A stretch of 64,000 bases of DNA from Pascua guehoae (taxonomy: Eukaryota > Basidiomycota > Tremellomycetes > Trichosporonales > Trichosporonaceae): positions 491,877 through 555,876 of the forward strand of contig BCJX01000001.1 of NCBI GenBank assembly GCA_001600415.1, in the 5' to 3' direction. The position numbers were made by a program, and so were the translations under genes. This document shows positions 20,786 to 31,473 of the stretch, piece by piece (positions within the stretch are counted from its first letter, which is position 1; every line of letters begins with the position of its first letter). The notes below the pieces were generated by a model. It was given only the letters and a program-made list of their open reading frames with translations. It had not been told where the DNA came from and did not search any database.

Positions 20786-23700
20786 AGTGGTGTCGTGGTG
20801 TGGTGTTGTTGGGAGAGAGACAAGAGGGGGGATGAGGAAATGAGGATCGAAGGGCGTTTATGGGTCAAGTGACACTGGTTGTCTGAGATATATTCGTGCC
20901 ACTGGGTGTGGATGGCGGTATGCCGGCATGATGTAGGTGCTGTCATGCCATGACGGCAGTGGAGGAGCAAGTTTTGTGTTGGGTTCTCGACAGGCGAGTG
21001 CCCAGAATGGGTGGTCCATTCAGTGCTTGAGCTAATCAGCCATCAGGACCCAGCTTGCCCTGCGGCGGCATTTCACCCCCCCCCCCTCCGACCCACCCGG
21101 ATCGCCCGGATCGCCTAGCGTGGCGTCCTCCACCTTTGGACCCTGAATCCATCGGCTTTCCCCCTTGGGTGGATTGCCTCCGCGAGTCTGTGCGCACCCC
21201 TTGGCGTGCCCGTGCGCCTGGACCAGGGCCCAGAGGAGGGGGACGTGCTTGGCGTCGCATGCGTGGGTGCCATATTTTTGTTTGTGCCTTTTGCCTTGTT
21301 GGGCCAAACTGCCCAGGGGTGCCCAGGTGGGTCATGCATGTCACAGAAATGCACATTGAACTCTATTGATTCCACCGGAACACCAATGACAGCAATTATT
21401 AACAATAGAGTTTACCATCCGAAGGCCCCGCACGACAACGAACAACGGAGCAGGACCTGGGACCAGGACCGGGTACGGTTCCGGTGCCGCGGTGCGTGTC
21501 GGGCCAACTTTACAGTTGCAGACTGTCACGCTTTTGAAGTTTAGTCGCATCCACTAGATGGCAGGCGAACAACCATGGTACGCAAGCACGCACAAGGGGG
21601 GGACGCGCAGAGATGAGTACCCATTGGCCGGACATGGCTGCCGAAGCTTGCATCCTTCGCGTCCTCTGCCCCCGTCCACCCTCCAGCCTCTCCAAGCCAC
21701 AAGCTGCACTTCAAGGCCAGCAGCTGCCAGGGCCTCAGATCTCCATGGCCAGGTAGCGTCCTAAAGCCTAACGTAACACTTAACCGACCCCTTTCCCAGA
21801 CTTTGTTGTCGTCGACAGGGATACCGCGCTAATGCTCCTCTTCGACACGAGCCACTAGCTCTCCAGCACACCCAGCACAGTCCTCAAAGGGGAGGTTTGA
21901 GGGTATCGCATGCACCTGAAACGCATCGGCCCCTACCCTGTGGCCCCATGTTGCTTTTTTTTTTCAGACGGCCCCCTGTTGTCCTGTTGTCGAGTCCCAT
22001 GCGCAAACGGGGCCTCCCGTGCCGTACGTGCAAGCTGCTCCGCATGCATGCATGCTGTCAGCCCGCATCCGCACCGTGTCGTCTGCGTCGTCGACGTCGC
22101 GTGTGGTGGTGAGGACGGGTCTGGACGGTACAGGTGGTTACGCAAGGCGGTACACACTCGTCGCCGGCTGCGTTTCACCTTGTCGTACATGGCTGGCGTC
22201 GGGCTCGTGCGACGGCTAGCCCGCTCTAACGTCGCCACTAACGTCGCCATGGCTGCCGCGTCAGAACCGTCGCCAGACTCAGCCCAACGCCAAGAGTCGC
22301 CCTTCATGCATGTCGTACCGGTCCTCGTGGGTCGCCACGCTCTCCACGTCACCCTCGGTGGTGGACCGAGGGTGCCCCACGCTGATAACACAAAGCCCTG
22401 GACATATCGTGCCTTAGCATGCGGTGACACTGAGACTGAGACGAGTACGACCGCATGCCCAGACAAACCAGACACGACACGAGCACGTTGTCATACATGT
22501 GGGATGTCGTGTTCCGGCGATCCGGCGAGCGGCGTCCGTCGAGCTTCGTACTTGATCTTTGCACGGTGCCTGCGCTAACCGACTTGGTTTGCGCTACCGA
22601 GTTGACCCGCCACTGGTGCTCAAGCCAGACCCACGCTCGAGTTTGTTCTTGGCCGTCTGGGCCTCGAGAGCTAAGATAAGCATGTCCGTCTCCGCGGCCG
22701 TCTACAACATGGGTACGCACACATTGCGTGGGTAAGAACATGAGATAAGACTTGGCTGTCCATGTCCTACTCTCATGACGCAGAAGGTGTAGTGCAGGGA
22801 ATAGTCCGTGCGCCGACTATAGGGTTAAGGTTTGTGTGTCTGATGTGCCTGTGGGTAGAAGGGACGGCTCGCTAAGCCCTTGTTCTCACAATCACACATC
22901 CGGTTCCTCGCCAGGCCGGAAAGATCCTGTTATCGCACTCTCGCAGCCGCTACCATTCTCACTTGAACATGTCCGAAGGCACACTATGTGGCCGAGAACG
23001 TACTGGTCTCTTTGCTAGCGCAACGCCTCTGGCTGAAATGGTGAAACATGACATCGGTTAAGTCGTACCCAAGGAGGCGTCCGCTTGCTTGGACCTCCGT
23101 TCCATGGGTTCTTGACATAGCCGCCAGACTGGCACAGCAGTGGGTATGCTCGTACCCCCAACCACTCTCACAAGTCCATTCTCTGTTGAGCATAGTTCAC
23201 GACCCACCGGTGTCTGTAACTGGCCACAGGTAGCTTCATTGGGACTAGCTCTACCTCTTGCAACCCACAGCGCACAGCGCACACCTCGTCTCTTGCCCGC
23301 TCGCCAAGCACGTGCCGTCCATACTGGACGCCGAAGAAGACTAAACACGGAGCATCGGCAGCGGTGTTCGAATAATGCGAAACATTGCTAACTCAGGGTC
23401 AACGAGTGAGCGCCCGTGACAGTGGGCCGAGCCGCGGTTAGTGTTGGCGTGTCCAGCCTCTGCATGATCTACGTGCATGGCGAATGGGTAGGAGTGAACA
23501 TGTGGCCATGATCTCGGTGGCTGTGATCGACGACGGCGCCGAGGTAGAGAAGCAGTGACGCCAATGTGCGATGTTCTGTGACGAGCGGGAAGAGAGTACT
23601 AAGTGCTGAATTGGTGTTACCATTGTCACGGTGCGTGACGCGTGACCCCCACACGCGAGTGAATAGCTTTTTCTCGTTTTTGGGGTCGTACACTTCGTTA

Positions 23701-24207
23701 GTCGATAATACCATTCTTTTAGTCCATGTCACTTGTATTGTAGTTTCCCGTGTCTATCAGTCCTCCTTTCTGAATGGGAGTGAAATACCATTCGTGACGA
23801 TTGAAGGTGCTGGTGAAGGAGATGGTTGAATGTGAAGTGCCACCAGTGAGGACACTACGGCTCGATCAGACGTGCCGAGTCGGCTTGATGTGGAGGTCGT
23901 CCACATGGCAATTCATAGCGCTCGACTACTGAATGGCGTGGATGGTACGCGACCCATTGAGCACGTGCTCACTGAGAGGGGCAGGAGCCTTGCTGCGGCG
24001 TCTGGTTGTTGAGCAGCTGCTCCTGTTGTTCAACCAGAGTCAAGTTGCAATGCTCGTCCCTCGTCACTCGTGGCTCGCGACTTGCGGCGTCGGACAGCGG
24101 GCAGTTCGGCACCAGGCCTAGACCTTGATTGACTATATGCTCCCTTCTATGCAAACTTGTTCACTCGCCTCCGTTTGAACAGCAAGTTTCGAGTAGGTCT
24201 TCTCTCG

Positions 24208-24379
24208 TGTTGCTCGACTCTCGGTGTGTTGCTCGACTCTCGGTGTGTTGCTCGACTCTCGGTGTGTTGCTCGACTCTCGGTGTGTTGCTCGACTCTCGG
24301 TGTGTTGCTCGACTCTCGGTGTGTTGCTCGACTCTCGGTGTGTTGCTCGACTCTCGGTGTGTTGCTCGACTCTCGGCGT
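24208..24379 (+). repeat. 19-bp minisatellite, about nine copies
   Basis: The unit GTTGCTCGACTCTCGGTGT repeats almost perfectly head to tail; the last copy has CGGCGTG. There are no spacers, so it is not a CRISPR array. The period is not a multiple of three, so the repetitive peptides in all frames are by-products. Confidence 0.95.
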
Positions 24380-24391
24380 GTCACAGTTCGA

Positions 24392-24497
24392 GTAAGTCAT
24401 CTCCAGTGTAGCCATCTCCAGTGTAGTCATCCCCAGCGTAGTCATCTCCAGCGTAGTTCATCTCCCAAGTAGTTCATCTTCCATGTAGTTCACTCCA
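24392..24497 (+). repeat. Degenerate ~15-bp repeat
   Basis: Units of the form GTAGTCATCTCCAGC, with variation, follow directly after the 19-bp minisatellite, about six or seven times. Confidence 0.75.
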
Positions 24498-24752
24498 CCA
24501 GTTGGTCACCTCTCGCGTTCAGGTTCCAGGTGAGACCGTAGAGCATTTAAGCTGCCACCTTGGCTCATGGATCCGCAACCATACCGCGTCATGCAGGGAA
24601 TACGCAAGAGGTTCCCCCTTTGCAGCTCTGGCCGCATTATCCACGATACAGCTAGCCTTGGTGATTTGAAGTGCTGCAGAGGTCAAACCAATCGACAGTG
24701 AACTCGGAGTCTTCATCTCCTCAACCGGCCTGCCACTTGTCGAGTAGGTACA

Positions 24753-24891
24753 CAGAGGGTGTCAAAAAGGAACGAGAAATGGCACAGGGTGAGACTGGCA
24801 GACTCTTGCCAGGTCTGGACGTCTGCAGCAGGTCAACATCTGCATGCCTCGGTATCCCTGCGCCTTTCTCGTTCCTTTAGGACACCCTCTG
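24753..24891. mobile_element. 139-bp element with inverted terminal repeats (MITE-like)
   Basis: The left end CAGAGGGTGTC followed two bases later by AAAGGAACGAGAAA (24753-24779) is matched in inverted orientation at the right end (24865-24891), with mismatches only at the two central bases. The right end is followed by TA; the left is preceded by CA after TA, so a TA target duplication is possible but imperfect. There is no coding capacity. It resembles a non-autonomous Tc1/mariner-type element. Confidence 0.65.
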
Positions 24892-25300
24892 TATGTCTCT
24901 GAGCTCCAGACGGGTATCACCAGTTGGACCACCGTTCGGATTCGGAGCTCGCATGCGATTCTCGCCCGGCGCGAGGAATGTTGGATCTTCGTGGCTGCAC
25001 AGGATGCTCCGCACAGAATCGGCGCCCCCTCTGTCAGTGGCGCTCGTTTGGATGGCATACCGCGCAGTCTCAGTGATGAATTGGGCCCAACACCGAGTGT
25101 GTGAAACCTCCCACCGTGCCAGAGCGGCCGTGATGAGCTCATTGATCTTCATCTGACAGTGGTTTTACTCATAAGGCCGAGATCAGTCTACGCCCCATTG
25201 TGTACTCGTCTCACCACCTCGCCAACGTTCGGCGGCCGGTGGTGGGATCATGGCCGCCTCATTCCAATTGCGTCATGGCCAAACTTGCGGTCCACGTCGA

Positions 25301-25306
25301 TATAAG
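25301..25306 (+). promoter_or_regulatory. TATA-like box
   Basis: TATAAG about 110 bp before the ATG at 25415, followed by a C-rich leader. Confidence 0.4.
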
Positions 25307-25414
25307 CCTCTCCAACGCTACCCGGACACCGCATCCCACGCTCACCACCCCTTCACAACCCCACCACAACCACCACCCAACCCTCCCAACCTCACCCCAA
25401 ACAAACCCACCACA

Positions 25415-25747
25415 ATGCCAATCTTCCCCTCATCCCGCCGCGACCGCTCGCCCCGCCCTCCCATCGTCGTGGTACCCCCACGCACGCCGGTCGTCATCGC
25501 CCCGCGCCCCATCATCGCGGGCCCGCGTCCTGTCGTCGTCGTCCCGCCGCGCTCTCCGCGCCCCGTCGTCGTCGTGCCCCCGCCGCGTTCCCCGCGTCCC
25601 GTCGTAGTGGTGCCCCCGCCCTCGCCCAGGCCCGTTGTCGTCGTGCCCCCGCGGCGCTCGCCGGCGCCCGTCGTCGTTGTCAAGCCGTCGCGCTCGCCGG
25701 CGCCCGTCGTCGTGGTGCCGCCGCCCCGTCCGCCGCGTCGCTGGTAG
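25415..25747 (+). CDS. Small Val/Pro repeat protein
   Basis: A single exon of 110 residues, MPIFPSSRRDRSPRPP..., made almost entirely of about seven tandem copies of a unit close to (R/K)SPxPVVVVPPP. The ATG at 25415 has good context (cacaATGCC) after a C/A-rich leader, and an in-frame longer start at 25250 would translate that leader. There is no signal peptide and no membrane helix. I recognise no family. The codon-level repeats vary at third positions while Val and Pro are kept, which argues for selection on the protein. The alternating VVVV blocks and proline spacers could form short beta strands, and the PxxP with Arg pattern could bind SH3 domains; both are guesses. Confidence 0.6.
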   Translation: MPIFPSSRRDRSPRPPIVVVPPRTPVVIAPRPIIAGPRPVVVVPPRSPRPVVVVPPPRSPRPVVVVPPPSPRPVVVVPPRRSPAPVVVVKPSRSPAPVVVVPPPRPPRRW

Positions 25748-26136
25748 AGCTCTGGAGCACGCGAGTCGCGGCCTTCCAAGTGTTGACCGACCCCACCCTC
25801 CGCCTCTGACCGTATCGTCTCCGAGCCTGCGCGAGCCCCAAGCGACGCCCGCAGGTAGCGACAATGACCGTTTCTCGTCCCGTACACGACGCCACACACG
25901 GTTCCCGAGCCGAGTTTCCAGAAAGTCCCATATGTTCATAAGTAGTTAGAGATGTCATCGTATACTCGTTCGTCTTGGTCAAAGAAACAGTGGCTGGGAA
26001 GTGTGAGAGGCCAATTCTTGGAATGACGCGGTGGCGGAGATGAGATGTGTCTTGTGTACGAGATCGACCCGTGAGACCCAGCCCTGTGGAGGGTTGGCAC
26101 GCTGTTGCAAAGGGAGATTGTCGAAAAACAAAAGAT
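25748..26136. other. Intergenic, repeat protein to tRNA
   Basis: Nothing recognisable. Confidence 0.5.
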
Positions 26137-26226
26137 CTCTCGACTGTGAGTCGAACACAGGACCTGCGGATTAAAGTGGGGGTAACCAATTACAGTCCGA
26201 CGCTCTACCAACTGAGCTATCGAGAG
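26137..26226 (-). tRNA. tRNA-Tyr (anticodon GUA) with intron
   Basis: On the minus strand a full cloverleaf can be drawn: acceptor CTCTCGA/TCGAGAG, D stem GCTC/GAGC with loop AGTTGGTA, anticodon loop CTGTAA with GTA at 26193-26191, T stem CTGTG/CACAG with loop TTCGACT, and discriminator A. An intron of about 18 nt (26189-26172) follows the base after the anticodon, the usual eukaryotic position; tRNA-Tyr genes typically carry one. Four to five T residues follow the 3' end as a Pol III terminator. One anticodon-stem pair (T-C) is mismatched and the variable loop is four bases. Confidence 0.93.
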
Positions 26227-26541
26227 GATTACGTAAATTCTAACCCAACATTGGGGACGACGCGGGGCGGTGGCAATACGGAAATAGCACTTGTTTATGC
26301 CGCGGAATCAAAAATGAGAGCCACTAACCACCTGGGGGCGCGTTCCGCCCTGTGCTGCCATGTTCAGGCACGGGTCATGGAATGAGTCTGGATTTCGTCA
26401 CCATGAATGACCCACCCCCACCCCCACCGCCAGACGCGCCCACCCACCACCCATGTCCATTATCCCCCCTCTTCTCTTTCCCAACAACCACCCCATCCCC
26501 CACTCACGACCTCACCTCTTGCACATCCATCCACCCCCACA
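26227..26541. other. Intergenic, tRNA to peroxiredoxin
   Basis: Divergent upstream regions. From 26405 it is C-rich, forming the leader of the peroxiredoxin gene. Confidence 0.5.
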
Positions 26542-28345
26542 ATGCCCAAGTCTGACACGCCCGCTACTCGCCGCTCGGCGCGCGTCGCTGGCCGCGCCGC
26601 GGGCCCGGCCGCTGCAAAGGTGAGTCTCAGTTGTGGCGGGGATAAACAAAAGAGGGCATTTTTGAACCACAACAATGCGCCGTCCGACGCGCGGCCCGGT
26701 AGTGGCCACTGTCGCCTGTTTCCATCCGCTGACCCCAGCCTGCTCCCGAGGTGAAGAAGGCCGCGCCAAAGGTGGCCAAGCCCAAGCCTGTGGAGAAGGT
26801 CGAGGACAAGGTTGAGAAGACGGAGAAGCCCGCGTCCAAGCCAAAGTCCAAGGGCGCGTCCAAGGCCGAGGCTGACAAGCCCGCGTCCAAGGCCGCTGAC
26901 AAGCCCGCATCCAAGCCCGCTTCCAAGCCTGCATCCAAGCCTGCATCCAAGCCCGCGTCCAAGCCAAAGGTCGCATCCAAGGCCAAGGACACCAAGGTCG
27001 CATCCAAGCCCGACTCGAATGCAAAGGACGCCAAACCCGCGTCCAAGCTCGCGTCCAAGCCCGACTCCAAGGCCAAGACGGCATCCAAGACTGCGTCCAA
27101 GGGCGAGTCCAAGTCCAAGGCCGAGGACAAGGAGGAGGCCGCCGGACCGCCAACGTCGGCCGGTACCGTCGCTCTCAAGCTCGGCCAGACCCTGCCGTCC
27201 ATCACTGTCCAGGACAACACGGGCGCCGACGTTGACGTGTCGACGCTCGCGGGCGAGAAGGGCGTGGTCATCTTCCTGTACCCCAAGGTAAGTGGATCGT
27301 GGGCTCGTGGGACAGATTAAGGTGGTTTATTGTTCCGTCGGGGTTCTGGGCGATATTCAGATGGGCCATGGGGGGACCAAGGCCGTGTGGGTGTACACGT
27401 GTCCATGGCTACGGCGAACGTTTGGCCACTGGATGAGGACTACCCCGCCATCATCCACAAGGGGAAACTAAACGTTCTCTTGGCCGAGTACGCGAGAACG
27501 CGCACATCCTTCCCCTTGGCGTGTTCAACACTGTTGGTGGGACGTATTGCGCTGTCATTGGACTCGTCTCTGTCTGCTCTGAGACCAGGCTGTGGAGGCT
27601 GAATGTCCACTCGTGACAGCCACGTATCTCTTGACCCTGTCAAACTAAACTCTGAGAAGTCTTCATGCTCTGAGTACATGGGTTTCAATGGGCTCCACGC
27701 TGCTTTTTCACCCCAGCTATGTCGGGAACCTCTACTGGTGACCCCGTTTCAAAGCACCATCGTCTAGATCCCACCGCTGAACAGTGTGCTGACACCCCAG
27801 GCCGACACGCCAGGATGCACCAACCAGGCGTGCGGGTTCCGCGACGCGCACGATGAGATCCGCGACCTTGGCTACGAGATCTACGGCTTGAGCAAGGACA
27901 AGCCGGCCGCGCAGCAGAAGGTGAGTATTGGCGCGGATGGCCGGTCCATGCCGGACATTGGCGAATAGACGAGGGTCTGCAGAGACTAACCTCCCAGTGG
28001 ATCAACAAGAAGGAGCTCACGTACAAGCTCTTGTGCGACCCCGAGAGCAAGCTGATCAAGAAGTGAGTACCACGAGAGCGTACGTCGCTAACCACAGGCT
28101 CGGCGCTTTTGTCCTCCCCAACAAGTGAGTGCTCCTAACGTGCACCATCGCCACCACATGTGTCTAGGCTAACGTGGCAGCACCAAGCGGTCGCACTTTA
28201 TCTTCGAGAAGGGCACCGGCAAGCTCGTCGACATTGCGCTCGGCGTCAAGCCTGCGAATGAGTGAGTCGCATGCGTGAGCTGCAAGCCGTTTCGCTGACA
28301 CGCAGCCCCGGAAACGTGCTCAAGTTCCTCACGTCCCACCACTAA
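26542..28345 (+). CDS. DOT5: Nuclear thiol peroxidase, Dot5/PrxQ-BCP type, with Lys-rich N-terminal tail
   Basis: Seven exons: 26542-26619, 26739-27287, 27801-27920, 27998-28062, 28098-28124, 28181-28261 and 28306-28345 (319 residues). Residues 1 to about 150 are Lys/Ala/Ser/Pro-rich with repeated SKPASKPA units like a histone H1 tail. The peroxiredoxin domain then starts (GQTLPSITVQDNTGADVDV), with VVIFLYPK and the active-site block ADTPGCTNQACGFRD, where Cys215 would be peroxidatic and Cys220 resolving, spaced as in BCP/PrxQ. It would reduce peroxides with thioredoxin; a nuclear location is inferred from the tail and from yeast Dot5. The third exon starts exactly at the active site. Intron 2 is 513 nt, long for this genome, and the fifth exon is only 27 nt. 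Confidence 0.92.
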
Positions 28346-29599
28346 TCGGCGGCGCTCCGCGCGCTGCGTAGACCTGCACCTTTGGGCTCATCTAGGTTCT
28401 TCCTGTTGTGTCGTGTCGTGTCCCTTCGTCTCGTCTCGTTTCGTTTCGTCTCGTGTTCGTCTGGTTTTCGTTCGTGCTCCCCCTCCAGTACCGTAATCTT
28501 GCTGTCGTCCTTGCTGTCGTGCTCACTGTCGTGCTCTGTATGGTAGATACCGTATGCATTGGTGTATACTGCGATCACCTGGGCGATATGGTGCTGCTCC
28601 AGCGCTATAAACTACGAGCGTTCCGCCTCGAACCACAGAGGTAGAGAGTCGCAAAGGCACATGGCCATCCGGACCAGGACGGTTGATACTGGACCGCAAA
28701 CAGCAATCAGCGGGGATAGCTCATCGACATACGTCAAAGGTCTCGCTCGAACGGATGTAAAACTAACAAGACATGCAAGACATGGGACTTACCGGGTTCT
28801 TCGCAATGCGACTGTTCCCACCTCATACACTCTGCTTCTCCAATAGACGAAATCGAAATTGAACCCGTGCAGTTGATAAACCCCTCCGGTTTCACCTTGT
28901 CATCGCCCATGTGCCTGAGGCAGTGCACCCGTCCCCATTTAGACCTCGTTGCGATGCATGCTATGCAAGCCAGGCGATGCGGCGGCGGTGCGTGAGCGGC
29001 CTGGAACGTTCTTCCGCCCAGAGCTTGTTTACAGCGCTTCGAGATGCGGTGCGAGGGGCTCAAGGCGTGTGGTTGAGGCTGCACCGCCTCTGAGTTTGGC
29101 ATGAAGAGCGGTGTGTTTTAAGGTTAACTGCCTGACAGGTGACAGGCATGAAAGGGGTGGGCACAGGTTGCACAGGGCACAGGGCAGACAAGGTTATGTA
29201 TGACCTCATGAGCTGCAGGTTGCAGAAAACCCCCGTCACCCCTGCCGTCACAACAAGCTCTGACATCTGTTGACCACAGCCTTGCACCGCCTGCTGGGTA
29301 CAGGTGGGCGTGTCCAGGTGTCCAGAACGCCATCGAGTCTTGAAACACGCAACGGTTGTCGCTGTGCGGCCCTGGGGCAAGTCTTATTAATACAACCCCG
29401 CTTCCATCCGTCAGTGTTGAGTTTGAAGCTGTGCGCTGAAACTCGTAGGTCTGCAAGGGGCGGTCTCAGTGCCAAGCTCAGCATTCTGACCACTCGTCAC
29501 GATCTATATATACCGCAACTGGTACCCCCCAGGCCCAGATCCCCCCGCAACACCACTTACCATACCGTACACGCTGTCGCAATCGTACACTTTCCAGCC
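28346..29599. other. Intergenic, peroxiredoxin to pepsin-like gene
   Basis: No supported gene. A tcgtttcgtctcgt-type simple repeat occurs at about 28420-28470. A TATATATA box near the right end serves the next gene. Confidence 0.5.
29505..29512 (+). promoter_or_regulatory. TATA box of pepsin-like gene
   Basis: TATATATA about 90 bp before the start codon at 29600. Confidence 0.5.
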
Positions 29600-31473
29600 A
29601 TGGGCCAATCCCTCTCCCGGGTACACAACTGGCCACTAGAGAGACGCGGCAGGCGGCCTGTTGTTATACCCCTCCATCTCACCAGCCCCCATCCTGACGA
29701 GTAAGTTGAGTTGTGTCCTGGCATGGAGCAGTTACTAAGCGCACCCAGCGTGACTATCGACAACTGCCAGAGCTCAATCTCGACCCACATCAGCGTCGGC
29801 AAGGACGCAAAGCCGTTCCGCGCCATCCTAGACCTAAACTGCTCGTACATTGCCCTCTACGACAAGCGGTATAGGCGCAAACATGAACGACGGCACGGGT
29901 ACGACCCAGCGCGCAAGTCGGTGGGGACGTACCGCCAGACGATGCAGTGGAAGGAGCTCGACTTTAGAGGTGGGCAGTATGCGCATGGACACGTCGTGTA
30001 CGACCGCGTAACGCTCGGTGGCGATATTGAGTATAGTCAGATCCTTGGTACGTTTTGCCTCAAAGTCGCGGATGCCTTGATACATCGAGCCGTGCTGGGT
30101 CCACCGCTGACGCCGCACAGTGCATGCCGAGAACGTAAAGGACGACTCTGGCCCAGACATCTCGGGCGTGATTGGGTTCGGACTGCCAGAGGACGGGGCC
30201 CAGGGCGACCCATTCTGGATCAACGCCTGTGTGCTTTGTACCAAGGACAACTGGAGGCAGCAGTTTGGCCTCTGCATCAGGCGTCAGCCTCGGGATGACG
30301 GCGAGGGCGCGACGGACGACGGCGACATCACTATCGGGTAAGATGCGTCCATTGTGTTGTTGATGATGTTTCGTGAGGGGGTACCGAGCATCGAGCGAGC
30401 TATTCGAGTACCAGAGATGCGGACAATCCGACAATATTGAGGCCAACAGCCGGCTCTCTGACCCCATCGACCTCCCTCCCACCACGGCACCACAAACACA
30501 CACACACACAATCCTTCGATCTCCTCACCCCCCGCCCCTAGCCTGCCATGTGGAGACCCTCGGAATCTTCCACGTGGTTTATCGCGACCATCTTCGCTTT
30601 CTATCATACATAGATGTCTTGTGGCCACGAGAGCTAACGCACAGCGGGGTGAATACCAACCGGATCAAAGGCGACATGCACTGGACGCCCATTTTGCGTC
30701 CCGACATCGGCGCCGAGCGCGAGTGGAAACTCATCAACGGCAATTCCGTCCTCCGGCAAGCCCCCGAAAACCAGCCCCGGTGGGAGGTGCCGATGGCGGG
30801 CACGGCGGTGTGGAAGCGCGGCACGCCAGAGTACTTTTGCGGGGGCACAGCGCTGTTCGACACGCGCACGGCACACATCTCGGGGCCGGAGGAGACGGTG
30901 GACCGGATGTACCAGTCGATCGGGGGCGTGCGGTACACCGACTCGACCCGGCCAGACGGGTGGTATATCCCCCACTTGCCAGAGGACGTGCACGTGTCGT
31001 TTGGGTTTGGGGACAGGGCGTTCCCTGTCGACATTGAGGATCTGTTCGTTTGGGATCCGGTGCGCGACGAGTACCGAGGCTTGATGACGGGGACGGATAC
31101 GCCGTGAGTTGTGTAAAAGTTGGTGAGTGCTGACGGATGTAGTGATAAATGGACACTGGGGATCCGATTCCTCCAAAGCGTCTACACGGCATACGGGAAA
31201 CACGAGGGCGAGTGGCAGGTCGGTATCGCCGAGCTCGCACAGGGGTCGCCTGGACCGCCTGAGGATTTCTCACTGGTCGATGCCCCAGTACAAGAGTGCG
31301 TGGGAGAAGAAGAGAGCCCGAGTGTGAGCTCGGGCTGGGGTGATATACCCTACATCCAGACCCTTGGACTTCGGCCAGCTGAGAGCGGGACTAGGATCAG
31401 TTACGTGGGCCCGAAGTCGAGCTCCGCATCTCATAGCCCTGTTTTGCCTTGCCTTGGGACGACTGTGTGGTGA
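29600..31473 (+). CDS. Pepsin-fold (A1 family) protein with altered catalytic motifs, no signal peptide
   Basis: Exons 29600-29700, 29749-30047, 30121-30337, 30645-31103 and 31143-31473 give 468 residues. Family features are the N-lobe block FRAILDLNCSYIALYD, DISGVIGFGLPEDGA, DITIGGVNTNRIKGDMHW (the junction typical of fungal pepsins), the second motif block GGTALFDTRTAHISGP, and WTLGIRFLQSVYTAYG near the end. The catalytic triplets, normally DTG or DSG, read DLN and DTR: both aspartates remain but their glycines are gone. The start MGQSLSRVHN is not a secretory signal; Gly2 and Ser6 fit N-myristoylation. It may be an inactive or altered intracellular pepsin homologue. Only the catalytic consequence and location are inferred. 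Confidence 0.82.

Larger units (their letters stand above)
20786..25414. other. Gene-poor 4.6-kb region
   Basis: No frame here has convincing codon use or splice support, including the 222-codon frame 21910-22578. It holds a short poly(C) run (21078-21087), a 19-bp minisatellite, a degenerate 15-bp repeat and a small inverted-repeat element, all listed separately. It may be eroded sequence at the edge of the F-box-like array. Confidence 0.55.

Noticed and set aside
21910..22578. 222-codon frame in the gene-poor region
   Set aside because: Irregular composition (Cys, Arg and His scattered), no homology I recognise, and no leader or splice context like that of real genes here.
24208..24379. 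CRISPR-like repeat array
   Set aside because: The 19-bp units abut with no unique spacers, and the surrounding genes are eukaryotic; it is a minisatellite.
27330..27602. Separate small gene inside the long intron of the peroxiredoxin gene
   Set aside because: The frame has no good start context; the peroxiredoxin exons on both sides join in phase with good splice sites, so this is intron.
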